A stretch of DNA of 64,000 nt from positions 115,951,949 through 116,015,948 of the forward strand of contig JBCFYV010000012.1 in NCBI GenBank assembly GCA_039000515.1, written 5' to 3'. The position numbers and the translations under genes were made by a program. Source of the DNA: Timema cristinae (lineage: Eukaryota > Arthropoda > Insecta > Phasmatodea > Timematidae). Below, piece by piece: positions 1-13,000 of this stretch. Numbering within the stretch: the first letter of the stretch is position 1; each line of letters begins with the position of its first letter. Under the pieces are notes generated by a model, which was given only the letters and a program-made list of their open reading frames with translations, was not told where the DNA came from and ran no database searches.

Positions 1-220
<220 letters not shown>

Positions 221-972
221 GAATGAATTTAGTAGATTAATAAATCTATTTTGGAACAATAGAATAATTTACAGTTCAAAATTTCAAGATGGAGTAATCC
301 ATTGTTTGTGTCATTTGTACTCTCTTCTTCTTTGTGTTTGATAAAGGCAACAATGCCGAAATATTATTATATTTGTGTTTAAAATGTGTGTGTGACTACT
401 TCTACTATAGAAGACAGAAGAAAGGAAGAAGATGTCACCTTGTGCATTGGATTCTTCCCACATCTTTCCTCTTTCCCTAGGTGGGCTTTCTTCATCAAAT
501 TATTCTTATTCTTAGTAGTTTATTTTTCCTATTTCTTTAGTTTTATCAATTTCCTTTATTATAAAATTATCTAGCCATTGGGCCACCTCATTTTTGAATC
601 ATTTTACAGTTAAAATCGTAAACACAAAGTTTGTTATAAATAGTTTAAAGGAGGAAATAGTCAATACTTGATTTAATATATTTTGAACAAGGAAAAAAAA
701 GGAGAGAAATAATAAATTATGCGAAATTGAAATAACAAATTCAGGGTTACAGTTAAGAATTGGAAATGTGACATTTCTAGAAAAACTGATTTTCTGAATC
801 CTACACTAAATTGTTGAGAAGGTTTGAAGAAAATAACATTTTCAGACGTCTAGAAATGTCTAAGATTACAGCAGATGTGCCCTGTCTCTTAGGTGCAGAG
901 AAATAAACTCTTTTACCTGTGGGGAATCTAAGATTTTGAGATGATTGTTGTATTGTTCTAGTAAGGACTTAC
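221..972. other. AT-rich sequence left of eRF3 exon 8, no gene found
   Basis: This is intron sequence if the final eRF3 exon lies further left. I searched the minus strand for the conserved eRF3 C-terminus and did not see it. There is no recognisable repeat beyond AT-rich tracts. Confidence 0.5.
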
Positions 973-1062
973 TTTTACTGTAACTTCTTCTGCTGCACAG
1001 TGAATGTGCATTACAGCCGAATAGCCTGCACATATTATACTCTTATGCTCCAAGATTACAAC
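973..1062 (-). CDS. eRF3: eRF3 exon 8 (domain 3)
   Basis: Exactly 30 codons, [20 protein letters not shown] through AAEEVTVK, bounded by TTTCAG and GTAAGT in phase 0. This is a highly conserved eRF3 beta-barrel strand region. The next exon, which should carry KTRPRFVKQ-type sequence, was not found between 1 and 972. Confidence 0.9.
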
Positions 1063-4000
1063 CTGAAACAAGCATTAAAAAACATCTATAATAAAAAAAG
1101 ATAAAATAATCATAGGGATAGGCAAAGCTTCAAAGACTTAGCTACGATTATTGTAGACTTTGATTTAATAGTAAAATTCTGGATTCAACAACTACAAAGT
1201 TTTGCCAATAAAAATATTTATAGTTAAATTACACATTTAGGTTATATTTTGTCTTTAATTTATTTGATGTAATTTACATTACAAATTAATGTTCATATGA
1301 CAAAAATCTAAAATAAGTAAATTTGTTCCTTTTATATTCCTCAATCCACCTTCTCTGTTCATTCTTCCAAATATAAAATAATAATTGAATTAAATTTTGT
1401 GGTAGTAACTTAATTTATTAGCTTAGGTATGATGAAATTAATATGTTAATTATGTTTGCACTATAGCATTTTGTAAATTATATTCAACAAGTTACTTAAA
1501 ATTATAGAGTTAATGTAACATATGAGGGGTGTTTTTTAAGGACCGTTTTTAAAATAAAATAGGAACTACTAAATAATTTTGGGTGATTTTTATTTTATCC
1601 GATTCTACTTACCTTCGGCTACTTTTGTCTCATAAATAAAATCTGTCAATTCTTATTAACCCTCATAGCAAGGTTTAGTTGTCAAAACTCTGGCAAAGTT
1701 TCGCAAGTTCACGCCTTAGATTGTTAAAATGACCGAATTGAAGAAGTGGCCAGAAATGGGAAGTTTTGTTTAGGCAAAATTTACTCTGTCCAGTGGCAGC
1801 AGTGTTAAGCGTTTTTCCTCTTTTCACACATCTACAATGCAATTAAATCTAGTCTACCAACCTGAGCATCGAATATTTTTCCAGTCTTAATGGGGTTGGA
1901 ACTGTCGCAGAGGACAAAACCGGGCGAGACATCGTCCTCTTCAATTCCTTTTAGTTTATTTTGACGTTCTCCCGGGCCCTACTGTTGTGACTTCTTCATC
2001 GTCTGACCACATCTGATCCACCACCACCGTTGTCTGGAAATACACAACAAGAGTCTCGCACTGGCCAATAGACTATAGGTACCATCAACAGGTAAAAGGT
2101 GGGGATGGGTGTTTTAGAGTTCTTAATCTTTAAGGATATTATAGATCTGAGGATTTGAAAATACAGCACGGCATTGCTAATTCGAAAATAAAATTGTAAA
2201 GATATTCAAATTATGAAGGAATTATAAACAAAAGTATAATAGCATTATTTTCTGTATCATTTATTTTTATAAGTTTTATTGATTTGACCTTGAAACACAT
2301 TCCTACATCATCTTGGCATTTTAATTCACATCAAAAATGGGGCGACTTACCCAAAAACTACTCGGTAGCTAATTTTATTACTATCTCAACTTTCTCGTGT
2401 GATCAACATTTTGGTGTTAGTCTTAGTGGATTATGTTTACTTTGGTCAAAATTGCTAATAAATTCACATAAAATACAAAAGCACACTAGACAGACAAAAC
2501 TCTAACGGGTTTTTTTTTGTGGTGAGATGAAGAGAAACACCAGTGTGACCTTGATTGGGGTTGGAGGGACCCTTGGATCCTTAAGAATATTATAGATTTG
2601 AGGATCCGAGACTCAAATGTTTAAAATTTGTTTTATAGATCTAATATTGCTTATTGGTGATTCAGAACCAATTATAAATTAATATAGGATGAACTCAACA
2701 ACCTGGCCCCAGATCAGTAGTTTAACACTTTAATGAATGTTTGAATGATGATATTATAACATTATGCTGCCTATCGTTGGTTCATTCCACATATTTATAG
2801 GACAAACATAAAAACGTCAAGCCCATAAATTACCACTTAAATATATGAATAAAAATTAATATAATTAATAAATTTGTTAATTTTTGATTAATATCTTCTT
2901 TTCGGTATCAACATAAGAATTAATGTTTAGTAGGAAGAATGGCCGCTCCAAGCTGTGGGCCAGCGAGGAAAAAGACATCAACTTACCCTGTTGGGCATAA
3001 GCAGCAAGGACTGTCCTTTCTTGGCTTCCCCGCCTCTACTTTGCCCATCACAACCATGCCCATGTCTTTGTATTTGTCTACAACAGGCATTACAAACGGT
3101 CCACCCATTTTGCGATTCAGTGATGGCAGAGAGTCTATGAAAGGGATGAAGGCTCTCCTCTACAAAAATTAAAAAAAAAAAAAAAAAAAACAGGTTCATG
3201 ACTAAATGTTGGTTTTTCTAGGACCGCGTCTTACTGCCTGTTCAGGCTATATACCTATATACTAATGAGCTAGGAATGAGGAAGATTGAATTTAGACTAA
3301 ATGTACCTATATTTGCATGGAGGGAGAGTGGAAAACCATTTAGATGTCACTTTCGCAATAGACTGGACTACCAATGACAGGGAGATCGGGGTTATAATCC
3401 TGTTCGGGTGTTCTGGGAGTGGTTTATTTCAGGCAAATGTGGGTACACTTACTTTAAATTCAACCTTCATTATCTCAATCAAATTGACATGGTTAGTACA
3501 TGTAGTACAGCCCCAACAGGCAGTAAGAATCAATGACAAAAAAAAAATTAAAGTAGAGATGAGGAAAATATATTTTAGAGGAAATGTATTAACAATTGCA
3601 CAGAAAGAGTGAGAAAACAACTAGGAAAATAAAAACGATCCTCAAAACACCTTAAACATTTCTTCCTCTTCCATCATGCAAATAAGGATACATTTCTTAT
3701 AAATTACATCCACCCGACCAGTGCAATTAGGTGGATGGATAGCCCAGAAGGGAAGTGAGACAAAGTGAAAAAGAATAATTTAAAAAGTAGAATTTGAACA
3801 CTTGTAGGTTATCAAGGGGCTGCGATGGTCTCCCCTGAGATAGAAATTGGGGCCGCACCTTTAAAAATGATGGGATTGAAATTAACACAAGACAGTCCCT
3901 TTAGAGGCAGATAGTCACCCAACGTTACTTATGAGTGCACTTACAACACTGATAGATAACATAACTAAAGGTTCATCTAACAGCAAGTGTGCACATGAGA

Positions 4001-7000
4001 GTATAAGAATGGAAGCCATTAAAGGAGGAAGAATAGTGGAAGTAAAGAGGAAGACGGGGGCATTTTACTAAATGGACCAAGCCACAGGCTGGAAGCAGTT
4101 GATAATGAGTTAACCAGAGTTGCCACTATTTGCTTTCTACCAAGTTTCCCATGTTTTTCAGGTTTTCCAGAAGGCATTCTCATTTTCTCCTAACAACTTA
4201 GATTGAAGAAAAGATTAATAAAATGTAAATCAAACTGACTAGTAATGTAATTTATGTTTAAAACATTATGATTTAAGATTGATGAGTAAATACATCTTAT
4301 GGCTCTTCACAGCCCTTGTTTAAGGGGTAGTAAGACCTTTTTTAATCAGTGTGCTTAGTTATTTACTTCACTAAATTGACCATCCAAAGATCCACCTACT
4401 ATTTTAAACTTTCAGTTAAATGTCCCAAATTAAAAGATATTTCTGTATTTTTACTAAATTTCCAAAATTTCCTGTATTTTGCCGGCTCTCCCAATTTTCC
4501 AGGTGTGTGGCAACCATGTTAACATATTTATCTGACATATAAAAAAAAATCACATACGTTTGAACATTCATCATGTTTTTGTTTTCAAAATCTTCTGTTG
4601 TTAAAGTTAACCACAAAGCTTTTTAAATAATAGAATGGCAGCTCAAATAATAATTATTTTTTCAAGCTCTGATAAATATCTCCTGATGTCTACCAAATTC
4701 CAACTCACCTGTACCAAGGGCACTGGGCCTCCTCCAACTGATCTTTAAGGCCGAGACCCATTAACCCGGAACATGGTATGAAGGTCAGATCCTTCTGAGG
4801 GTTGAAACCAAGCTTGCGGAGGTAGGGGAGTATTTTATCTCGACACTCGTTGAAGCGAACTTCTGACCACTCCACCGTCGGGTCATCCATTTTGTTTACG
4901 AGAACTACAAGGTGTTTCACGCCAGCCGTCTTGGCTAACATGGCATGTTCCCTCGTTTGTCCACCTCGGTCGAAACCAGTTTCAAATTCGCCCTTTCGCG
5001 CCGATATAACCTAAAAAAAAAAGAGCATTTATGTTTGGCATTGCATAATCAACACAAATAAAGCCTATATAGTTAAAATGAGTGAATGGTTATGCTTAAA
5101 AGATAGATATGGGTCAAAACAAATCAATCTAGAAACCAAATGTACAATTTCAGTAAAAGTGAACAAATTAAAAACCAAATGACATATGAAACTTTGCTTT
5201 GTTTAAGAAATTGGCACCACAACCAAAATGATTTTCTTGATGAGCGTTTAGCAACACTGTACCTCTTTATTCAGTCATATTCAAATACATTTTGCAGTAG
5301 AAACATGGACGACGAATGTAAGAAAAACTAGGAAAGTGGAGGCCATGGAAGTCAAGTTTGTGAGAAGCATGTTAGCTGTCACGAGGAGAAACAAGATTAG
5401 GAATGAAGTTATCCGAGAAAGGGTGGGAGTACAGTGAGATGGTATGGACATGTAATGAGGATGGAAAAAAAGAGAATGCCGTTGGAAATGAAGTATGTAG
5501 GAAAAAAGACTGCAAGGAAGGCCAAGATAGAAATGGGAGCAGCAGATAACAGAAATTGTTCAAGTGAGAGGAGAGGAATGAAAGAAATTAAAAGAGGAAG
5601 TGTGTTGGAATAATAAAGGAAGATGGGTGCATTTTAATAAACTGACCCAACTACAGACTAGAAACATTTGATGATGATTGTCATTTATTTTGTTTTAAGT
5701 AACAAAGAAAACTCTAACTATATGAACAACATAGGCTAGTTATTTTTAAGGATAGGGAAGGAACTCTCGAATCCTTAAAGATATTAAAGATTCAAGGATT
5801 AGAGAAAATATTAGAAGATTTAAAAAAAATTATGTTTTTTTTCCTTCAAAATTTTATATTGAAATTTATTTTAGATCTCTAAAACTGCTTATTAGCCCAA
5901 CATTATTATAGATAAGACTTAACAACCAGACCTCTGACCATTAATTTAGTATTGAACTGAAAGTGTGAATGGTAATAATTAGTTATTATTTATATTATAT
6001 TTGTAAGAAGGTATAGGAAAGGTGGATAGAAACATATAAAAGGAACAGACACAATATGGCTGTTACAATGAAAAGGAGAACACAGTTCACACTTTACACT
6101 GCTACCACTGAACAAAGAAGTAATGGTTGCCTCTTAAAGAAAATTGATTGTCACCCCCCCAACCTAGGTTTCATTCTATCGGAACTCGTCAGGGAGGAGT
6201 GTAAAATGTGCAACACAACTTCCTAAAGAAAAAAAAAGAAAAAAAAAAACACAAACGGAAGAAAATGTAAAATTGTAAAGAATGATAGGACACACAGATA
6301 GGAACATGTAGAAGGTACCAAAAAAAGAAAAAAAGAAAAACACCTTCTACATTTTACAATTTTCCATTTTCTCCCTTTTTTTTGTTTCCTCTTTTAGGAA
6401 GTCGTGTTGTGCGTTTCACACTCCTCCCTGACGAGTTCCGATAGAATGAAACCTAGGTCGGGGGATTGGACGGTGACACTGATTTTATTTAAGAGGCAAC
6501 CATTACCTCTTTGTCCAATGGCAGCAATGTAAAGTGTGAACTGTGTTCTTTTCATTGTAAAGGCCATATTGTGTTTGTTCCTTTTATATGTTTCTATCAA
6601 TATTTCCATTACTTTCTTTCAAATATAATACAATTACCTCATAAAGAGAAAAGAGGTTTTCCTTATAGAGATATATTACTATTTCTATTGTATATCATTC
6701 TGTTTTAACCTCCTCAGACCCTGCGTAACCTATAGGTTACATCTTTTAAAAATCCCGCCAGAAATCAAACAAAATGCCCTTGAGAGTTTTTACAGTTCGA
6801 ATCATGGCTCCTAGGTGTCTTTAGTAGTACCACTGTGAAGACAGAGTGCTTAGACTTTAAAACACACTGGTTAATCATCATTATGATCAAGATGGCGGAC
6901 CCTTGTTCAAGCAGAATTCTACGCTCTCGTGAAAGTGAGTAAATTTTAATATTTAAGTAGTCTTTTGAAATATGAAAAAAAAAATATGTTTCACTGTAAG

Positions 7001-10000
7001 CACTGATAGATACATTGAGCACAAAATATATTGAAATAGGGATAATCTGTATGACTTGTAAGGCTCTTTCTTTTATTGTAACCTCCTGGTTACATTGGGT
7101 TCTAGTCTTTCAATGATAAAACTTTCAATAATATTATGTTTTATTTTTATACTGATAAATAATTAGTTATGTTCTTATTTTCATTTACTAAAGTGAGCAC
7201 ATGAATGTTTATCCTACATAGCAATATATTGATTTATTTTCTTAGTAAATGTTGTTTAAAAAAAAATACCTTTCACTAAACTGGTTGTGACGTTTGTTGC
7301 AGAACTATCTCATATTCAAATTGAAGAGGAACTAAATGAACTTTCTGACTTATCAGCTCTCTCAGATGAGGATGACATAGATGACAGAACATACAACCCT
7401 TGCTTTGATAATGCTGCTAACAATATTGATTTAGTCACAAGTTCTGACGAAGATCCTAACATTGAACACTTGCACATAGATGCCAAATGGGTACGTAAAG
7501 ATAAATTTGAGCCTCCACCTCCTGCTCCTCCACCTGATATACAAGATGTAATTGGCGAGATGATGGATCCCATTGATCGCTTTGAAAGGTATGTGGGAAA
7601 AGATGTGTACCACAAAATAGCTGAGTGTACAAATATCAGGTACATGAAAGATAGTGGTGTACCCCTTGAATTACGTGAAATTGAAGTGAAAATCTTCATA
7701 GGAGTTTCTATAATTATGTCATATCTCAAATATCCTAGAATTAGGATGTATTGGGGATGTAAAACTAGAGTTCCTCAAATAGCAGATTTAATTACCAGGA
7801 ATCGATACTTTAAAATAAGAAATAACCTCAAACTTGTGGTTGATGACTTAATTACTGATGATGAAAAAAAGAAAGACAAATTTTGGAAGTTGCAGCCGAT
7901 AATAAATAATATCCATCAAGCTTGTGTTTCAAACCCGAAAAGTTTGAAAGTAACCATTGATGAACAAATGGTACCATTCTGGGGTCAAGTGGCAATGCGT
8001 CAAGTCATCAGAGGAAAGCCTAACCCATGTGGTTTGAAAGTTTTTGTCTGTGCAGCACCAGATGGACTACCACTAGATTTTTTTTTATACCAAGGTAAGG
8101 GTGATACCATAACCAATGATCCAGTGGCACAAGATCTTGACATAGGGGGAAAAGTTGTTGTGAAATTGTCAGAACATTTACCCCCTGGAGCAGAAGTGTT
8201 CATGGACAGATATTTCACATCTATTCATCTTCTTGATATTCTTCACTCAGATAAAGAACTACAAGGCACAGGAACACTACAAAAGTCCAGATTTGATATT
8301 CAAAAATTTAAGACTGACCTTGAAATGAGAAGATCTGGTAGAGGATCCCATGATTTGCTAGTTCGAAACGACGATCAAATTTCTGCGTTGAAATGGTTTG
8401 ACAATAAAGCTGTTATCATTACATCCTCAGCTCATGGTGTAGAACCGGAAGAGAATATTCGTCGTTGGTGCAAACATTCTAAAGAATTTGTGGTGGTAAA
8501 ACAACCTCACATGATAAAGGAGTACAATACAAACATGGGAGGTGTCGATTTTCTTGATAGAATTATTTCTTACTATAGGATTTGTGCTCGAACAAGAAAA
8601 TGGACAGTTAGACTCTTTTTTCACATGATTGACTTAGCAATCGCGAGCTCGTGGATAGAACACAGGCGTTCTGAAGCAACAGAAGGAACTCCTAGAAGAA
8701 ACAAATTAGACTATATGGATATTTGCGTGGAAGTAGCTCACAGCCTTTTGAACTCATCTCTCGCATCTAATGAAAACTCGAGTGAAGAAAATGAGCAGCA
8801 TAATAATGTGAGTACAAGAAAACGAAAGGCAACAGTTCCACTACCACATGATGCTCGACGAACCAAAAATGTGAACACATGCCAGAAATTCCTACAGAAG
8901 CTAAGCCATCACGATGCAGATTTCCTGGCTGCAGCAGTCCAAAATGCCGTGTGAAATGTTCAACCTGCAATGTTTTTTATTGTCTAAATGCTAATAGAAA
9001 CTGTTTCAAATTATTTCATGAAATGTAGAATTACAGTTACTAAATGTTGTGTACTTTTAGTGTTTTTTATGTTAACTTTTCTAAAATAAAAAAATTCATG
9101 TATTTTTTTAAAAGTATTTAAGACCCGAAGTAACCAATAGGTTACATGCCAAATAAAATATAACAAATGTGAAAAAAATAAAATTTAATTTTTTAAGCTT
9201 GAAGTTGATTTTTTTGGAGATGAAATCAATCATAAAAACTAAAAAAATATTTTCATCTAACTGTGGGGTCTGAGGAGGATAAACCGATTTACACTTGGGT
9301 ACATAATTTTTTTCAAGACTCTGTTATGGATTCGACAGCAAAATGAAGATTAGCATTCCAAAAATAATAGATTTGACCAATCTCTCTAATTATTTTTAAC
9401 ATCATTTTGTAATTAGCTTGTACTTACCAGAACCGCAAGGTCGGCCTGAGCAGCCCCGCCAATCATATTTGGGACAAAACTCTTGTGTCCCGGGGCATCG
9501 AGAATAGTGAAATGTTTCCTCTCAGTTTCAAAATAGGCCCGCCCCACTTCCACAGTCTTGCCCTTCTCACGTTCTAAAACACAAATTATATTATTATTAT
9601 TAGCACTGCGTCTTACTACCCGTTCGGGTTATACGCACTTACGCTAATGTGTAATGGTAGGGTGATTGTGAGATGAAATGAAGGGCCTACAGTTTAACAT
9701 GGGATCCGAACCACGGTGGAGGCCTGGCATTTCCCACATTTACAAGATGTCTTGTCAGAGGTGAAGGAAGGGTTTGGCAATCAGATAAATCTGTGCCGGG
9801 ACCGAGGATTGAACTCCGGACATCAGCACTGAAGTCTGTCACCTTACCCCTAGACCACCAGGTCACCACACACAAATTATATCATTATTACTTGTGTGTT
9901 TTTATTTTTTAGACAAGGGTAGATATTTATATTTCCCTTAACCCTAGAATCTCTCTTACTTCTTTAGCGCCGCGTCTTACCATCCCTTTAGCTTATACAC

Positions 10001-13000
10001 TTAAGTACTAATTAAGCTAATGGGATAAGGATGAGTATGGTTGGAATTAGAGGAAGTGTAGCCACATTTGGGTCGAGGCAGAGTGTAAAATCATTTAGGC
10101 AAAACCACCCTTGGTATAGTGGCTGTGATTCGAACTCCAACCCACCAGTCAGTCCAATCTATTGTGAAAGTGACACCTTAGACCCTGCGGCCACTGAAGC
10201 TGGTTTTCAACTCATTGTCCCACCTTCCTGATTTGTGTCCAAGGCCCACGACAGGTACCAGGTCTCTCTGCTCCTCTCCTTGGCCTCTCGCTCGTATTTC
10301 TCCAGAGTCCTCTTGTCTACCATCCCCGTTAAGTTCATAATCTGGCCCCCGATGGTGGACTTGCCCGCATCTGGAACAAGGGAAAGATTGCGCTATATTT
10401 ATAGCACCAGGTTCTTTTTAGTGGTTTGGTCGACGAAGAAAAAAATATTAATCTTATAAATTTAGTTGACAGGTCTTTATAAAAGGGTATGTAATCCACA
10501 CAAGTTTGATAAAACTATAAAAGCTACATTGTAAGAATTTGTGTCTACATTATAAAAAAAAAATTGTGAAAGCTAACGCTTGTACAAATTATTGTTAATC
10601 ATCGAAATATCGCAAGACATGTTTTTATTAACTTGTATTAGCATATATAAAAATATTTTTTAAATTTCGACTAAACATTTTAAAATACAGTCAATGACAC
10701 CTCTAACAATTGCGCTTATTCGGGATGAATTTGAAGTTGACGGTATTGTTGGCAATGTGCATAAAGGATGTTCCAGGTGACCTTGAACACTAACAACTCC
10801 AGCTAGCTCAACTACGATGTGGTTATTGGACTGTTCTTTTTTTAAGACACAATTACCCGCCCACTGATCCCCAATATGCTTCAGACATCAATTTTACTTG
10901 ACACCCGAGAGCTGTTTGAGGATGAGAGCTTTTATTCGCATTAAGATGACATCCCACCCGACTACCATCAAGATGTCAGGGGGTATCCGAATGAAAATCT
11001 ACCCGGACGATAGATAGGTCAAAGAGGTGCTGTCGAGTTTCCCCCATTGTCCCCGGACCTAACACCTCTTGACTTATACCCATGGGGGACCCTAAAGAAA
11101 AAGCCATCACACTGGACTCATTACACAACGTAGTTTGTGGAGCAGTTCAGCGGCATCAATATTGTTTAGATGCTGATGATGGCCAATTTGAACAGCTACA
11201 TCGATTTCAAAATTCAAGGACACCTCTTAGGTAAATTATATTTTCGTATGAATATAGGACTTAGTTACAATTTCAGAGTAATATTCTTAGTGTTAAAGTG
11301 TGTATACATTTTTTTGGGGCCTCTCTGTATAGATGATAGTCAATTAGATTAGAAATAATGATATAAGAACTATACATATATTTAATAAATTGCTAGAAAA
11401 AAAATAGCATCAATTGCACTATTACAATTTTTAAAATTAATATTTTCATTCTAAAATTACATTTCCCTCAATCAATGGTAAATACAGTCATAATGTGTCC
11501 AAGGGCAAATATTTTTAAATTAAGAATGATAAATTTAGCGGTAATTTTTCCATTTAATTTTTTTTGTATTTTTTTTAACCATCTTTAACAACAACAAAAC
11601 TTTACTTACCGACTTTTAATACCGAACTACAAATTTTTATTCAGTGAAATCCAATCGTTTTACTTAGCACAAATCAATGTAGCTATTGAAAGTACATGAC
11701 TAGAAAAGCTTATTTATAGGTTGGAAACGATCTTTAGAGCATTATAAAATATCATATTGAGACATCAAAAGATTGCCTTACACAAATGCAGTTTAAAATG
11801 GTTGTGAGACACTTTATTTATTAGTTTCTTCTTCCTATCAAGTAAATGAATTATCGTGCATGTACTAGCCATGACTCGACTGTTGCCGAAAGTACGTGGC
11901 TGGAGAGACAACAAGAAAATCATATGTTTACCGTGAGAATTAAGATTAGTATGCTCAAGTGTGTTAAAGATTTGTGGTAGGTCTAGGCCTATGTATTAAC
12001 TAGAAGAAAAATGTAATTTTGTCTATATTTAATAAAACTTATTTTTTAAGTTAATATGTGAAAAATCCCAAACATTTTCCTGACTTCTCCTTGTCGATGT
12101 ACACATGTATGTTGACATATGAATAAATGGAATTGTTATTATACATTTTTTAAGTGTAAAAATGTTTTATTCATATATGACAGACTATTAATAATGACCT
12201 TCAACTCTGAATTAGTGACCAACTTTTGAGCTATATTGTGAATGAGTGACTGCCTGACTGCACCATTTATCTAGACACAACAATACATCTCCCAGGCATT
12301 TCTGGTCTTGGTTGAAGGAAATGCTATTCAATCTCCCCCCCCCCCATACTTTTGTCATCAACCTGAGCCAGAAACTACCTTTTGACTAGTGTGGTTTTAT
12401 TTAAGATAATGTTCATATTTTGTAAAATAATAAACTTTAATTGGTATTTTAGTTTAATAGTAAGACCTAGGGGGGGGGGGGGGGATTTCACTTGTTTTTG
12501 GTTTGTGTATTTTTCATTTTTCATACCACAGGATTGTACTTCTTGAGTCGGGAAAGTGTTTAGGCTCAAGCTCCTGGTAGAAAAATAGCCTTCCTAGTTT
12601 ATGATTAACAAAGTGTATGATTTGGCATGAAAGTGATTTATACTTTTTCACTGACCGAGGTGTCTGCCTTAAGAATGATATGATCCCTAATGTGGATTAT
12701 CAATTACAGGACAGATTTCTCTAAAATTATTTGAGTTTCTAGATTATTAACTGTTATGACCCTAGTTTAAATAAATATTACAACTAAAATAATAGGGTAC
12801 CAGTAACTATCTTAATCTTAGTTTAATTTAGATAAGAACTTGTCTGATAATCAAAGGTTCATTGATAAATTATTTATATTTTAATATTTTACCTTAAAAA
12901 CTTAATATTACATGTGAATATTCAATTAACTATACTAATATAATTTTCTTGTATTTATTGTATGACCACGGTAGCTCACACAATCTTTAATAATCATACT

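Noticed and set aside
3158..3160. Exon 6 of eRF3 starting directly after TTTTTGTAG
   Set aside because: That AG puts the conserved FIPFIDSLP out of frame unless another base is missing; the AG two bases later fits, so it was preferred though not proven.
7316..7729. 137-codon minus-strand frame
   Set aside because: It is a shadow of the piggyBac transposase frame on the opposite strand.
9621..9867. tRNA genes in SINE heads across the window
   Set aside because: Heads are always followed by the common SINE body and tail and lack complete cloverleaf pairing.
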